Origin: DP-19 sp036496285
GTDB lineage: Bacteria > Desulfobacterota > Binatia > UTPRO1
Assembly (NCBI GenBank): GCA_036496285.1
Contig: DASXLI010000036.1
Coordinates: 6,580-70,579 of the forward strand
DNA: 64,000 nt
Reading direction: 5' to 3'
The translations under genes were made by a program, and so were the position numbers. Shown here piece after piece: positions 8,992-17,904 of the stretch; position 1 is the stretch's first letter, and each line of letters begins with the position of its first letter. The notes beneath the pieces are model-generated. The model had not been told where the DNA came from. It ran no database searches and saw only the letters and a program-made list of their open reading frames with translations.

Positions 8992-11418
8992 TCAGTCGGA
9001 CTTGCCGTGGAGGCGCTTTGCGCTTTTCCCGGCGAGCGGCGCGCTGAACTCGCTCCCCCAGCAACCGCCGTTCGCGCGCTGTAGCTGCACGGTGAGCGGC
9101 GGCACGAGGCTCGACGGTACCGGTAGGGCAAGCAGCGGACCTTTGCCGCGCACGGCGATCCGAGCCTGGCCCGGCTTCAGCCCCTGCTTCAGCTGGACGC
9201 TCGCGATGCCGTTCGGCGTGCGGGCGGAGCTCTGGTAGCGGAACCCGGCGCGCGTCTCCTGCCAGCACGGATTCCGGCCGCACGTTCCGCCGGCGGGTAT
9301 CGCGGCGGCGAGCGCGAGGCCGCTGCCGTCGTACACACAGAGCCGATAGTCGTCCGCGGCGACCGGATCGCCGAACTCGCTCTTCGCGGTGACCCCGCCG
9401 CGGGTCCACGTCCACGCGAACGTGTCCTCCGCGTCCTTCACGTTGTCGGCGAGCTGGAGCGCTGCCTTGCCGGGCGCGATCGGCAGCGTGCAACCGCCGA
9501 GCGGTATCGGCGGGCAGCCGGCCTCCGGGATCGGCGTCGCGGTCGGCGCCACGACCGGAGTCGATGCATTGGTCGCGGTCGGCGCGACGGGGGTCGGCGT
9601 CGGCGTCGGCGCCGCGCCGAGCTCGAACGCGCCGATGTCGGGCGCCGTGCCCTGATACGCGAGGTTCACCGGGTCGCCGTCGTGCCAGCGGCAGGGCGAC
9701 GCGAGCACGATGGTCGCATGCTCGTCGTCGACCGTGACGATCGCGACGTCGGCGCAGTCGCCGACGGTGACGTGATCGGGCTCGAAGAGCCCGCCGTAAC
9801 CGTCGACGAACGACGCGCGCTCGACGACGAGCACGACCGAGCCGTTCGCATTGCTGTCGCCGACGGCGCGGGTGACCGGCACGCCCGCGTCGACCGCCGG
9901 GCTCCCCGCGACGAGCCGATAGTCGCGGCTCGCGGCGTCGACGAACGTCGCCGCGGCCGACGCGCTCGTCAGAATCGATCCCGTGTCCGGCGGGTCGACG
10001 GCGCGCGCCGCGAGGTAGGCGTTCCACGAGGCGTAGTACGTCGGGTCCTGCGCGGCCTCGTTCGGGTACCAGAGCATCGCGTGGAGGACGTTGTAGAGCT
10101 CGGCGTAGAATCGCATCGACGAGTAACGCACGTCCTGCCGATAGCCGGAGATGCCGTTGATGAGGACGTGGTAGGACGTCTGTCCCCACATGATGTTGTT
10201 CTTGAACGTGAAGCGCCCGAAGTCGACGTCGCGGCCGAGCGCCGCAGCGCGCGCGAGGTGTCCCGGCGTTCCCGACGACGCCCCCGGTGGGCTGTCGGGC
10301 TCGATGCTGAAGACCTGCACGTTCACCGGGATTCCCGGATTGTAGAGGGTGTTGTTGTAGAAGACGGTGTCGTTCGGGAATGAGTACGACACGATCTGCT
10401 CGTTCGTGAGGCGGTTCCGCCGCACGATCGCGTAGGATTCGAGCGCCTCCGAGCAGTTGTCCTCGTACGTGCCGTGCACCTTGAAGTCACCGCCCGAATC
10501 GTAGACGACGTTGCCGTCGACGAGGGCGTTGTGGTGGCAACCCGTGCCGGCGGCGTCGATCGGATCGGAGCCCGCCCCCGGGCAGCTCGCGTATCCCGAG
10601 TGCGAGCCGTGCGCGTACACGACGTTGCCGATCACCGCGCAGTAGTTCGTCGTGCCGTCGCGTGCACCGCACTGGATGCCGTCCCAACTTCCCGATCCGC
10701 CGCAGACGTGATGCACGACGTTCCCCTGGATCAGCACGTGGCCTCCGGGGTTGTGGTACGCGATGATGCCGCCGCCGAGCTCGGCGTTTGCGACGATGCT
10801 GTTGCGGACGATGTTCAGGCACGGCGTGGTGGTACAGCCCGTGAGGAAGACCGAGGACGCGGTCGTCCGCGCATCGTGGACGAACACGTGGTCGACGATC
10901 ACGTGATCGGCGTCGTTGTCGAGCTGGAACCCGTAGTCGGGCGCGTTCGCGATCTCGAGACCGTCGAACGTCACGTAGTCGATCCCGAGGTCGCCGATGA
11001 GTCCCGCGTAGCGCGCGGTCATGCCGGCGCCATCAAGCGACGCGTACGGCCCCGAGCCCCAGGTCGGATGCTTGCGGACGACGACGCGCGCGTCCGCAGT
11101 GCCGCTGTCGTAGTGGCTCGGATCGACGAGTACGACGCCGCCGCGCGCACTCGAGTACGTCGCGCCCGCTTTGATCGAGACGACGTCGCCGGGCGAGATT
11201 CGCACCCACGGCCCGGGAAGGAATGCCGTGTTCGTCGTCGTGCGCGTTCCAGGGAGCGTGCACCACGGCGTGCCGCCGATGCGGGGATCGGTGCCGGGGC
11301 CCGCGTCGCTGCATGCTGAGCCGGGTGTCGCGTCGAAGTCGACGAAGTACTCGGTCGCGGCGGCGGGTGCGGAGCTGATGACGAACAGGCACAGGAGCGA
11401 CAGCCACGGTCCGCGCAT
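8992..11418 (-). CDS. Secreted right-handed parallel beta-helix protein
   Basis: 808 residues. A signal peptide (about 1-21, ..APAAATEY) is followed by a long region rich in short Asn/Val turns (FDGLEIANAPDYGF, VLIQGNVVHH, FKNNIMWG), the pattern of pectate-lyase-like parallel beta-helices that bind or cleave polysaccharide. A Pro-Thr linker (about 599-631) leads to a beta-rich C-terminal domain with LCVYDGSG, CGRNPCWQ and CWGSEFSAP, which may be a sorting or anchoring module. An exact AAGGAGG ribosome site precedes ATG 11418. No catalytic residues are recognised, so hydrolase, lyase or adhesin are all possible. Confidence 0.8.
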   Translation of the reverse strand: MRGPWLSLLCLFVISSAPAAATEYFVDFDATPGSACSDAGPGTDPRIGGTPWCTLPGTRTTTNTAFLPGPWVRISPGDVVSIKAGATYSSARGGVVLVDPSHYDSGTADARVVVRKHPTWGSGPYASLDGAGMTARYAGLIGDLGIDYVTFDGLEIANAPDYGFQLDNDADHVIVDHVFVHDARTTASSVFLTGCTTTPCLNIVRNSIVANAELGGGIIAYHNPGGHVLIQGNVVHHVCGGSGSWDGIQCGARDGTTNYCAVIGNVVYAHGSHSGYASCPGAGSDPIDAAGTGCHHNALVDGNVVYDSGGDFKVHGTYEDNCSEALESYAIVRRNRLTNEQIVSYSFPNDTVFYNNTLYNPGIPVNVQVFSIEPDSPPGASSGTPGHLARAAALGRDVDFGRFTFKNNIMWGQTSYHVLINGISGYRQDVRYSSMRFYAELYNVLHAMLWYPNEAAQDPTYYASWNAYLAARAVDPPDTGSILTSASAAATFVDAASRDYRLVAGSPAVDAGVPVTRAVGDSNANGSVVLVVERASFVDGYGGLFEPDHVTVGDCADVAIVTVDDEHATIVLASPCRWHDGDPVNLAYQGTAPDIGAFELGAAPTPTPTPVAPTATNASTPVVAPTATPIPEAGCPPIPLGGCTLPIAPGKAALQLADNVKDAEDTFAWTWTRGGVTAKSEFGDPVAADDYRLCVYDGSGLALAAAIPAGGTCGRNPCWQETRAGFRYQSSARTPNGIASVQLKQGLKPGQARIAVRGKGPLLALPVPSSLVPPLTVQLQRANGGCWGSEFSAPLAGKSAKRLHGKSD

Positions 11419-11529
11419 CGTACCTCCTTCGCCGACGGCAATCGGAATCGGGCGACGCCGAACATACGATTCTGCCGCGTCGAGCGCTATGGGAACGACG
11501 ACGCGATCGACCTTGCGGCCGTCTTCACG

Positions 11530-12330
11530 TCATTCCAGCGTCACGTGCTCACCGACCCGGATCGTCCCGGGCCGCTCGATCGTGGCGTAGACCCCCGCGT
11601 TTCCGCCAGCTTCCTGCGCCAGGGTCCGCAGGATGCGTGGGTCACGTGGCAGATCGTATTGCGGCAATGTCGTCATTACGCAGCGAATCGTTCCCATCAG
11701 GACCGAGGCCCGGACGTCGCTGCCGATCGCGAGCGTGTGGCCGCTCCAGGCCTCCTCGATGCGGCCGACCGCCCCGCCGGCGGCCACCAGCACATTCGGG
11801 CGAAAGCGCCGAACGTCGAAGGACCCTCCGGGATAGGCCTCGCGTAGGGTTGCCAGTGTCGCGTCGGTCAGAACGTGCAGCGGAGCCGCGTCGAAGAAGC
11901 TGCCCGGGGGACAGGGAAAGTCACCGGCATCGATGGCCAGCTGATCGACGCCGGCCTCGATCTCCTCGATCGATTGAATGGCGATCTCGTAGGCCGCCGT
12001 GGCATCGGACGTCGTACGCACGAGCTCGACGTCGCGCCCGAGCCACGCGCTGAACGTCTCGTCGGCGCGATCGAGCGACACGCGACGCCCGTCGCCCAGG
12101 GTGATCTCCGGCGGCGCGGCGGGACCGTGGGGATACGTCGCGCCACACTCGAAGAGACGCGCAAAGCGCTTGCCGCTCAGGACTCGGCCCGTCGCTCGAT
12201 CGCGCAACGCAAAGGCGCGATCACCCACGAGCCCGGCCGACGTGACGTCGGCACTGTCGACGCGCTCGCCCCGAAACGACTTGATCGGATACCGCCAGAT
12301 CTCCTCGACTCGCCCGCAGCGCGTTCCCAT
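11530..12330 (-). CDS. MOSC domain protein (molybdenum cofactor sulfurase C-terminal/mARC-like)
   Basis: 266 residues. The N-terminal beta-barrel (EIWRYPIKSFRGE, MOSC_N type) is followed by a MOSC domain with RFRPNVLVAAGG and a Cys in GTIRCVMTT, the position of the conserved Mo-cofactor cysteine of mARC/YcbX proteins. Likely a molybdenum-cofactor-carrying reductase of N-hydroxylated compounds or a Mo-sulfur carrier. ATG 12330 has no ribosome site, but a TTGTCG-N17-TAGACG promoter ends 6 bases before it, suggesting a leaderless message. The 111 bases to 11418 hold nothing I recognise. Confidence 0.85.
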   Translation of the reverse strand: MGTRCGRVEEIWRYPIKSFRGERVDSADVTSAGLVGDRAFALRDRATGRVLSGKRFARLFECGATYPHGPAAPPEITLGDGRRVSLDRADETFSAWLGRDVELVRTTSDATAAYEIAIQSIEEIEAGVDQLAIDAGDFPCPPGSFFDAAPLHVLTDATLATLREAYPGGSFDVRRFRPNVLVAAGGAVGRIEEAWSGHTLAIGSDVRASVLMGTIRCVMTTLPQYDLPRDPRILRTLAQEAGGNAGVYATIERPGTIRVGEHVTLE

Positions 12331-12336
12331 CCCGCT

Positions 12337-12365
12337 CGTCTAGTCCCCGCCTGCGCTTCCGACAA
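12337..12365 (-). promoter_or_regulatory. Predicted leaderless promoter of the MOSC gene
   Basis: Read on the minus strand: TTGTCG (plus 12360-12365), 17-base spacer, TAGACG (plus 12337-12342), then six bases and ATG 12330. No Shine-Dalgarno fits between. Confidence 0.5.
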
Positions 12366-12443
12366 GCACTTTCTACCCGGTGCGCCGTCGGCCGAGTGCT
12401 CCAAGTTGGCACAGGCAATCGCTGCGATGACGCAACAATCACG

Positions 12444-12472
12444 TTGACGGCCTCGGCAACAGCCTCATAGCG
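12444..12472 (+). promoter_or_regulatory. Predicted promoter of the Cys-rich secreted protein
   Basis: TTGACG at 12444-12449, 17-base spacer, ATAGCG at 12467-12472 (or CATAGC with 16). This leaves a leader of roughly 48 bases that includes the AAGGAGG ribosome site of the gene at 12527. Confidence 0.4.
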
Positions 12473-12526
12473 TCGCGCGTTGCCTGGGCAGCCATGGACG
12501 GCCGCTCACACGCAAGGAGGCAGGTC

Positions 12527-13960
12527 ATGCATCGAAGCCGCATCATCATCGGGATCGCCATTGGCATCGCCGCGGTGCTCTTGGGACCGCTTGCAGCGCA
12601 CGCGGACGACATCGTCTGCAAGACGGCCGTCGTCGCACGCGGCACGCGCGTGTTCCTCACGTCGGCCGATCTCACCGCGCGCTGCGAGCGTGGTCAGCTG
12701 GTCACCATGACGAACGACGGTTGTCCGTCGCAGGTGCAATTCGAGAAGCTCGGCGTGGTCGACACGCGTGCCGCAAGCGCGGTCGCGGAGGCTTGCGCCG
12801 GCGCGGGCAGCGAGACGGGGACCTGCGTGTTCTCGGCGACGAGCGAGTCGCTCGACCTCGTCGCGGGCGGGTTCGGCGGCGGCCCGCTACCCGAGCCGAA
12901 CGGCCCGCGGCGCACGTGCCGCAACGCCCTTGGACGCGACACCGCCCACGTCGGCGACGCCGTCGCTCGGCAGCTCGCCGCCTGCAATCTCGCCGTCCTG
13001 CGCGGCACCGCGGGTTATGGCCCGGCCGGAGACGGGTGCGACGGACCGGCTGGCACGCAGGCGAGAATCACGAACGCCGAGGATCGACTCGCGAAGAACG
13101 TCGCCCGCGCATGCGGCGGCCCCGATCAGATGGCGGGCACCGCCGACGATCTCGACCCGCAGACGGATCTCGGTTTCGGCGGCACGTGTCCGGGCAGCCC
13201 CTTCTGCGAGTTCACAATCGATACCCTGCCCGAGCTGATCGCCTGCGCGCAGTGCATCGCGCGCGAGGAGGCGAAGCAGGTGGCGCGAGGCCTGACGGCG
13301 TTGCCGCTCGACGCGCCGACCACATGCCAGCTGGCCGTGGGCGCCGCGGCGGCGGAGCTGGCCGACGCGTACCTGCGCGACGTCTCCACCTGCGAGGATC
13401 GCGTGCTCGCGGGACACACGACACCGCCTTGCCCCGACACGGAGACGAGCGGCGATCTCGCCAGCAGTGCGGCCCGGTACGACGCCCGCGTCGCAGCGGC
13501 GTGCGGCGGTCCGGTCGGGCCCACGAGCGCCGACATCACCGCCATCGCCGACCACTTGATCCAGACGGTCTATCCAACCCACGCGGAGGAGACCGATCAC
13601 GATCTGCGAGGCTGCAAGTCGCAGATCGGCGAGGTCGCAAACGGCTCCGGCAACTACGGACGCGGAAAGCTGCGCGCGCTCGATGGGTGTCACGTGCAGA
13701 GTCTCTGCGGTCAGACGACGGGATCGTGTCCCGATTCCGAGGCGTCACACGCGATCACGAGTCGGGCGACGATCATGCAAAACCACATCCACTCGAGCTG
13801 CGACGGCTTCACGCCCGCGATGGTGGGTTTCGGGGCGACGTGTCCGGCCGTTGCTGCCTGCGGCGCGCTCCCGACGACGACGATCGACGAGCTGATCGCC
13901 TGCATCCAGTGCGTCAGCGACGCTACTGCCGACGGGGTCATCGCCACCTTCGGCCCCTGA
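12527..13960 (+). CDS. Secreted Cys-rich protein with internal repeats, unknown function
   Basis: 477 residues from ATG 12527, 6 bases after AAGGAGG. Residues about 1-28 form a signal peptide (..LLGPLAAHADD). The mature part is rich in Cys and shows a repeated plan: a Cys-led helix pair (TCRNALGRDTAHVGD.., TCQLAVGAAAAELAD.., GCKSQIGEVANGSGN..), then an R..ACGGP stretch (NVARACGGPDQ, RVAAACGGPVG, HIHSSCDGFTP), and twice a closing motif LPELIACAQCI / IDELIACIQCV. Many secreted proteins of this type of genome have similar units; I know no function. Promoter candidate at 12444. Divergent from the MOSC gene. Confidence 0.75.
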   Translation: MHRSRIIIGIAIGIAAVLLGPLAAHADDIVCKTAVVARGTRVFLTSADLTARCERGQLVTMTNDGCPSQVQFEKLGVVDTRAASAVAEACAGAGSETGTCVFSATSESLDLVAGGFGGGPLPEPNGPRRTCRNALGRDTAHVGDAVARQLAACNLAVLRGTAGYGPAGDGCDGPAGTQARITNAEDRLAKNVARACGGPDQMAGTADDLDPQTDLGFGGTCPGSPFCEFTIDTLPELIACAQCIAREEAKQVARGLTALPLDAPTTCQLAVGAAAAELADAYLRDVSTCEDRVLAGHTTPPCPDTETSGDLASSAARYDARVAAACGGPVGPTSADITAIADHLIQTVYPTHAEETDHDLRGCKSQIGEVANGSGNYGRGKLRALDGCHVQSLCGQTTGSCPDSEASHAITSRATIMQNHIHSSCDGFTPAMVGFGATCPAVAACGALPTTTIDELIACIQCVSDATADGVIATFGP

Positions 13961-14004
13961 CGCACAGCCTCGCTGGTCATCCAGTTCGGTGCCCAGGTAG
14001 GCCT

Positions 14005-14034
14005 CGTGCTGGCTCGCAGCGGCGAGCCAGCACG
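14005..14034 (+). terminator. Strong hairpin between two plus-strand genes
   Basis: Perfect 13-base arms (14005-14017, CGTGCTGGCTCGC, and 14022-14034) with a four-base loop. There is no T tract, so it may be a terminator for 12527-13960 or an RNA structure at the start of the next gene, whose first ATG lies 3 bases after it. Confidence 0.4.
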
Positions 14035-14036
14035 CA

Positions 14037-14888
14037 ATGGCGTCGTCTCTCACGTTCGCACAGCGTATCCGTAGGCGAAAAGCCCTATGGTGGGGTCGGA
14101 GCGGCTTCGATCGCTTCCACCAGGCACGCGAGCGGATGAGTCTGTCCCGCCGTCACACCGACCCTGACGATCGCTGGCACTGCTGCGAGTTCTGGCAACG
14201 CTCGCTTGCCAACAAGTGGAACGCCCGCGAGTTCGCGCGCAAGCACGGCTGCCGGGTGCCGGAAATGTATTGGTGCGGACGGCGGGTCGGACGCATCCCT
14301 TTCGACGATCTCCCCAGCACCTACGTGCTCAAATCCGCGTTCGGCAAGTCCGGCGACCGTGTCTACGTCATGCGTGACGGTACCGACGTGCTCCATCAAC
14401 GCACGTTCACTGCTACCGGGCTCCGCGCACACCTGCGGGGCAGCTTCGCCCAGGTGCCGCTCGTCCCGATCCTGATCGAGGAGTTCATGGGTGAAGAGAG
14501 CTCGGCCGCGCTTGCGACGGACTACAAGGTCCACGTCTTCGGCGACGTCGTCGGCGCCATCGAGGTCGTCCACAAGCTCAGCGCGAAGAGTGAGACCTCC
14601 ACGTTCTATACGCCGACGTGGGGCGCGTTCGACTATCCGTTCACGGCGCCCGCCTACCCGGCCGGATCGTATGAGCCTCCGCCGCCGTGTCTGGATGAAA
14701 TGCTGCGCCACGCGCGGGCCCTCGGGGTCGCCTATGGCACGTTCGTCCGGGCCGATTTCTACGCCACCCGCCGGGGATGTGTGTTCGGCGAGTTCTCGAC
14801 CACGCCCAACAGCGGCAACGATTTCAGCGACGAGGCCAATCGCTATCTGGGAGCGCTGTGGCAGAGGCACTTTCCGGACGCGACGTGA
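14037..14888 (+). CDS. TupA-like ATP-grasp protein, probable carboxylate-amine ligase
   Basis: 283 residues. The ATP-grasp elements can be followed: TYVLKSAFGKSGDRVYVM (nucleotide-binding strand and glycine loop), ILIEEFMG (hinge), DYKVHVFGDVVGAIEV, VRADFYATRRGCVFGEFS (metal-binding end). This pattern matches the TupA-like ATP-grasp family often found with polysaccharide or teichuronopeptide synthesis, where it would link an amino group to a sugar acid. ATG 14037 sits directly after a strong hairpin and has no ribosome site; ATG 14136 (MSLSRRHTD) is a real alternative start. Its 3' end overlaps the convergent acyltransferase remnant. Confidence 0.75.
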   Translation: MASSLTFAQRIRRRKALWWGRSGFDRFHQARERMSLSRRHTDPDDRWHCCEFWQRSLANKWNAREFARKHGCRVPEMYWCGRRVGRIPFDDLPSTYVLKSAFGKSGDRVYVMRDGTDVLHQRTFTATGLRAHLRGSFAQVPLVPILIEEFMGEESSAALATDYKVHVFGDVVGAIEVVHKLSAKSETSTFYTPTWGAFDYPFTAPAYPAGSYEPPPPCLDEMLRHARALGVAYGTFVRADFYATRRGCVFGEFSTTPNSGNDFSDEANRYLGALWQRHFPDAT

Positions 14889-15306
14889 CGCACGGCGAGG
14901 GTCTCGCGAGGTGCCACCCGCGGGATTGGTCCGGCCACCGCATGGTGTACGACTCGAGGAGCGCACCGTACTGCGTGATCAGATTCGCCACAGCGGCTTC
15001 TTCACGCTCGGCGGGGCAGCACAGGGGCGCCTCCACCGTGGTGGTGAAGATGCCATCGCCGGTGCGCACCGTGAACACCGGCAACAGCGCTGCACCAGTG
15101 CGGCACGCCAACAAGGGGGCACCCTGCGCCACCTCCAGCGTGCCGGCGAAGAAGGGTGCGTGATACGTTCGCAACCCCTGACGACTGACGGCGATCGAAA
15201 GCAGTCGATTCTCGCCGAGCCGCCTCTCTTCGTCGACCGCTTGGGTCGCGTCCAGCCGGAATGTCGCACGGCCGGAGTCGAAGCGCGAGCGGACGTCGAT
15301 GCTGAC
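14824..15306 (-). pseudogene. 5'-truncated lysophospholipid acyltransferase (LpxL/HtrB-like) remnant
   Basis: On the minus strand, residues such as ENRLLSIAVSRQGLR, APFFAGTLEVAQGAPLLA and CRTGAALLPVFTVRTGDG, then LLESYTMRWPDQSRGW, read like the C-terminal half of a lipid A-type acyltransferase. The N-terminal half with the His-x4-Asp catalytic motif is missing: continuing upstream, the frame runs into the promoter and first codons of the opposite gene at 15360, and no start codon was found there (a TTG at 15174 lies inside the homologous part). I read this as a gene broken by deletion or rearrangement, in line with the unusual split of the succinyl-CoA-synthetase-like genes beside it. Confidence 0.6.
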
Positions 15307-15315
15307 GGGACGCGC

Positions 15316-15344
15316 TTGACGCTCGGGAGACGCCCGGCTACATC
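15316..15344 (+). promoter_or_regulatory. Predicted promoter of the succinyl-CoA-synthetase beta-like gene
   Basis: TTGACG at 15316-15321 and TACATC at 15339-15344 with a 17-base spacer. The -10 box ends 15 bases before ATG 15360, and no Shine-Dalgarno is seen, so the leader would be very short. Confidence 0.5.
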
Positions 15345-15359
15345 CACGACGTCCCGCCG

Positions 15360-16559
15360 ATGCGTTTCTACGAGTTCGAAGCCAAGGCCCTCTTCGCGCG
15401 TCACGGCACCCCGCTCCTGAAGGGCGGCGTCGCCAAAACCGCCGCCGAGGCCAGGAAGATCGCCGCCGACATCGCCGGCCCCGTGGTCCTGAAGTCGCAG
15501 GTGCTGACGGGCGGCCGCATGAAGGCCGGCGGCGTCAAGTTCGCCGACAATCCCGACGACGCCGAGAAGGCCGCCGCGGCCATCCTCGCGCTCGAGATCA
15601 AGGGCCAGAAGCCGCGCGGCGTCCTCGTGGAGCAACGCGCGCCGGTCAAGCAGGAGTACTTCGTCGCCGTCACCTGGGACGGGCGAAAGAAGCTGCCGGT
15701 CCTGATCTTCAGCGACATGGGCGGGATCGACATCGAGGAGGTCGCGGAGAAGCACCCCGAGCACGTGTCGCGCGTGCATCTCTCCTCGCTCCTGCCGTTC
15801 AGTCCCTACAAGGCCAAGGAGGCGATCGCCGCGACCGGCGTCACCGGCGACGATCTCAACAAGCTCATCCCGATCGTCTCGACCCTGGTCGAGATCTTCC
15901 TGCGCTACGACCTGACGCTCGCCGAGATCAACCCGCTCGGCAAGACCGAGGACGGCAAGTTCCTCGTGCTCGACGGCCACGTCGATCTCGAGGGCGACGC
16001 GCGGGACAAGCACGCGAAGCTCGTCGCCGAGCTCGGCATCGGCAAGGAGGAGACGCGCGAGGCGCGGCCCCCGACCGAGTTCGAGATCAAGGGCGCGCAG
16101 GTCGACGCCTCCGATCACCGCGGCGTCGCCGGCAACGTGAAGGAGTTCGACGGCGACCTCGGTCTCGTGATCGGCGCCGGCGGCGGCTCGCTCACGCTCT
16201 TCGACGCCATCCGCAAGCACGGCGGCAAGCCCGCCAACTACTGCGAGATCGGCGGCAACCCGAGCGTCAAGAAGGCATGCGAGCTCACCAAGCTCATCCT
16301 CTCGAAGCCCGGCGTGAAGAAGATCGCGGTCATGATGAACGTCGTCTCCAACACGCGGGTCGACATCGTCGCGCGCGGCGTCATCAAGGGTTGCGTCGAG
16401 TCCGGCCGCGATCCGGGCCAGACGATCGCCATCTTCCGCATTCCCGGCGCGTGGGAGGACGACGGCTTCAAGATCCTGAAGAAGTACGGCGTCGAGTACT
16501 GCGACCGCACCGTGTCGATGTACGAGGCCGCCGGCCGCGCCGTCGCCAAAATGCAATGA
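15360..16559 (+). CDS. Succinate-CoA ligase-like beta subunit (ATP-grasp)
   Basis: 399 residues, close to the usual length of SucC (about 390). The N-terminal ATP-grasp opens RFYEFEAKALFARHGTP, has VVLKSQVLTGGRMKAGG for the nucleotide and LAEINPLG in the metal-binding region. The C-terminal ligase domain is divergent: the usual GGGA loop reads EIGGNPSVKKA and the usual NIFGGI reads MNVVSNTRVD. So it is a CoA ligase of the succinate/malate family, but its acid substrate cannot be told. The matching alpha subunit lies 7.4 kb downstream at 24011 on the same strand, with unrelated genes between. Own promoter predicted at 15316. Confidence 0.82.
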   Translation: MRFYEFEAKALFARHGTPLLKGGVAKTAAEARKIAADIAGPVVLKSQVLTGGRMKAGGVKFADNPDDAEKAAAAILALEIKGQKPRGVLVEQRAPVKQEYFVAVTWDGRKKLPVLIFSDMGGIDIEEVAEKHPEHVSRVHLSSLLPFSPYKAKEAIAATGVTGDDLNKLIPIVSTLVEIFLRYDLTLAEINPLGKTEDGKFLVLDGHVDLEGDARDKHAKLVAELGIGKEETREARPPTEFEIKGAQVDASDHRGVAGNVKEFDGDLGLVIGAGGGSLTLFDAIRKHGGKPANYCEIGGNPSVKKACELTKLILSKPGVKKIAVMMNVVSNTRVDIVARGVIKGCVESGRDPGQTIAIFRIPGAWEDDGFKILKKYGVEYCDRTVSMYEAAGRAVAKMQ

Positions 16560-16598
16560 CGCGATGATGCGATGAACACGCTCGGTGTGATCCCCTGA

Positions 16599-17861
16599 GT
16601 GAGGGCGGCTGCCCGCCGCCCTGGACGACCGAGACGGTCGCCGGCTAGCCGGCGCGCACCGGCACTATCGCGCGAGCTACGCGCCCTGATCGAGCGCGCG
16701 TATCTCGATCGTGAGCGTTGCGCGCGCGAGATCGTGGCGCAGTGCCGTCGGCTCTATCCGGAGTACCGGGCGCTCTCCGGCCCCGCGCTCGAGGGCATGC
16801 GGCGGAACGTGCGCTACCTCGTCGGCGGGTTCTTCGAGTTCAACCTGATCGAGGGCCGCTCGCCGACGATGGACGAGATGAAGCCGGCCATCGCCAATGC
16901 GCAGGCACGCGTCGCGCAGGGCGTGTCGCTCGGCGCGATGATCGGCACGTTCCAGCTGGCGCTGCCGATCCTGTGGGAGCACCTGATCGAGGCGGTGGCC
17001 GAGCATCCGGGCGTGCACCTCGAGGTGCTGCGACGGGTGCCGGTGACGTTCGCGAGCGTCAACCGGGTGACGACGCTCGCGACCGAGGTCTACCTGGCCG
17101 AGCGCGAGCGCTTGCTGCGCTCGCGCGGCGAGGCGATCGGCGAGTTCCTGCGCTTGCTCGTCGCCGACGCGCCGCTCAGCGCCGTCGGGACGCGGGCGCG
17201 CGAGCTCGACCTCGACCTCGAGGAGCCGCGCGTCGCCGTGCTGCTACGCCGCGCCATGCCGAAGGAGCGTGGGCGCGGGGCGGAGCGCGACGGGCGCGAT
17301 GTGCTTGCGCGTCTGGTCGCGGCGTGTGAGGCGCAGCGCGACGCGATCGTCGGGCGCACGGAGGAGGGCATGCTCGCGCTCCTGCCGCGCGAAGGACACG
17401 AAACCGTGCTCGACGAGATCGAGGGCAAGTTCGCCCGCTACGGCTGGCGCGCCGGCGTCGGCGGCCCGGCGGAGGACGCCGCGAGCCTGCGCCGCTCGGC
17501 GCTCGAGGCGCGGCGCGCCCTCGAGCTCGGTACGCAACTGCGGCGGACCGCTGCCGTCCATCGCTACGAGGATCTGGCGCTGCACGACGTCGTCGACGCG
17601 GGCTCGGCGCGGGCGCAGGCGTTCGCGCAGCAGACGCTCGGCCTCCTCGGCCGGACGGGTGGCCGGCGCATCTACCACGACACGCTGCGCGCGCTCTCGC
17701 AGCACGGCTTCCGCGTGAAGTCGGCGGCGGCGGCCCTCGGCGTCCATCCGCACACGCTCTCGTACCGCCTGAAGCAGATTCAGCGCCGCTTCGGCTTCGA
17801 TCTCGACGACGCGCAGACCCGTCTGCGCATCGAGCTGGCGCTGTTGATTCTCGACGCGTGA
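16599..17861 (+). CDS. PucR/CdaR-type transcriptional regulator
   Basis: 420 residues. The C-terminal 60 residues form a PucR-type helix-turn-helix (TLRALSQHGFRVKSAAAALG, then VHPHTLSYRLKQIQRRFG). The middle resembles the GGDEF-like/RsbU-related sensor region of this family, and the N-terminal helical part is its own. No ATG fits; GTG 16599, 39 bases after the previous stop, is the longest plausible start and is uncertain. A perfect palindrome 43 bases beyond its stop (17905-17927), before the esterase gene, is the obvious candidate operator. I infer control of the esterase at 18020, possibly with the ligase upstream. Confidence 0.8.
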   Translation: MRAAARRPGRPRRSPASRRAPALSRELRALIERAYLDRERCAREIVAQCRRLYPEYRALSGPALEGMRRNVRYLVGGFFEFNLIEGRSPTMDEMKPAIANAQARVAQGVSLGAMIGTFQLALPILWEHLIEAVAEHPGVHLEVLRRVPVTFASVNRVTTLATEVYLAERERLLRSRGEAIGEFLRLLVADAPLSAVGTRARELDLDLEEPRVAVLLRRAMPKERGRGAERDGRDVLARLVAACEAQRDAIVGRTEEGMLALLPREGHETVLDEIEGKFARYGWRAGVGGPAEDAASLRRSALEARRALELGTQLRRTAAVHRYEDLALHDVVDAGSARAQAFAQQTLGLLGRTGGRRIYHDTLRALSQHGFRVKSAAAALGVHPHTLSYRLKQIQRRFGFDLDDAQTRLRIELALLILDA

Positions 17862-17904
17862 TCGTCCCTTTGACTGACGGCTGATCCACAGCGCTGTCGG
17901 CCGA

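Noticed and set aside
14979..16556. 525-codon minus-strand open frame opposite the CoA-ligase beta gene
   Set aside because: Antisense shadow of the beta subunit; it overlaps the acyltransferase remnant but in another frame and has no family match.
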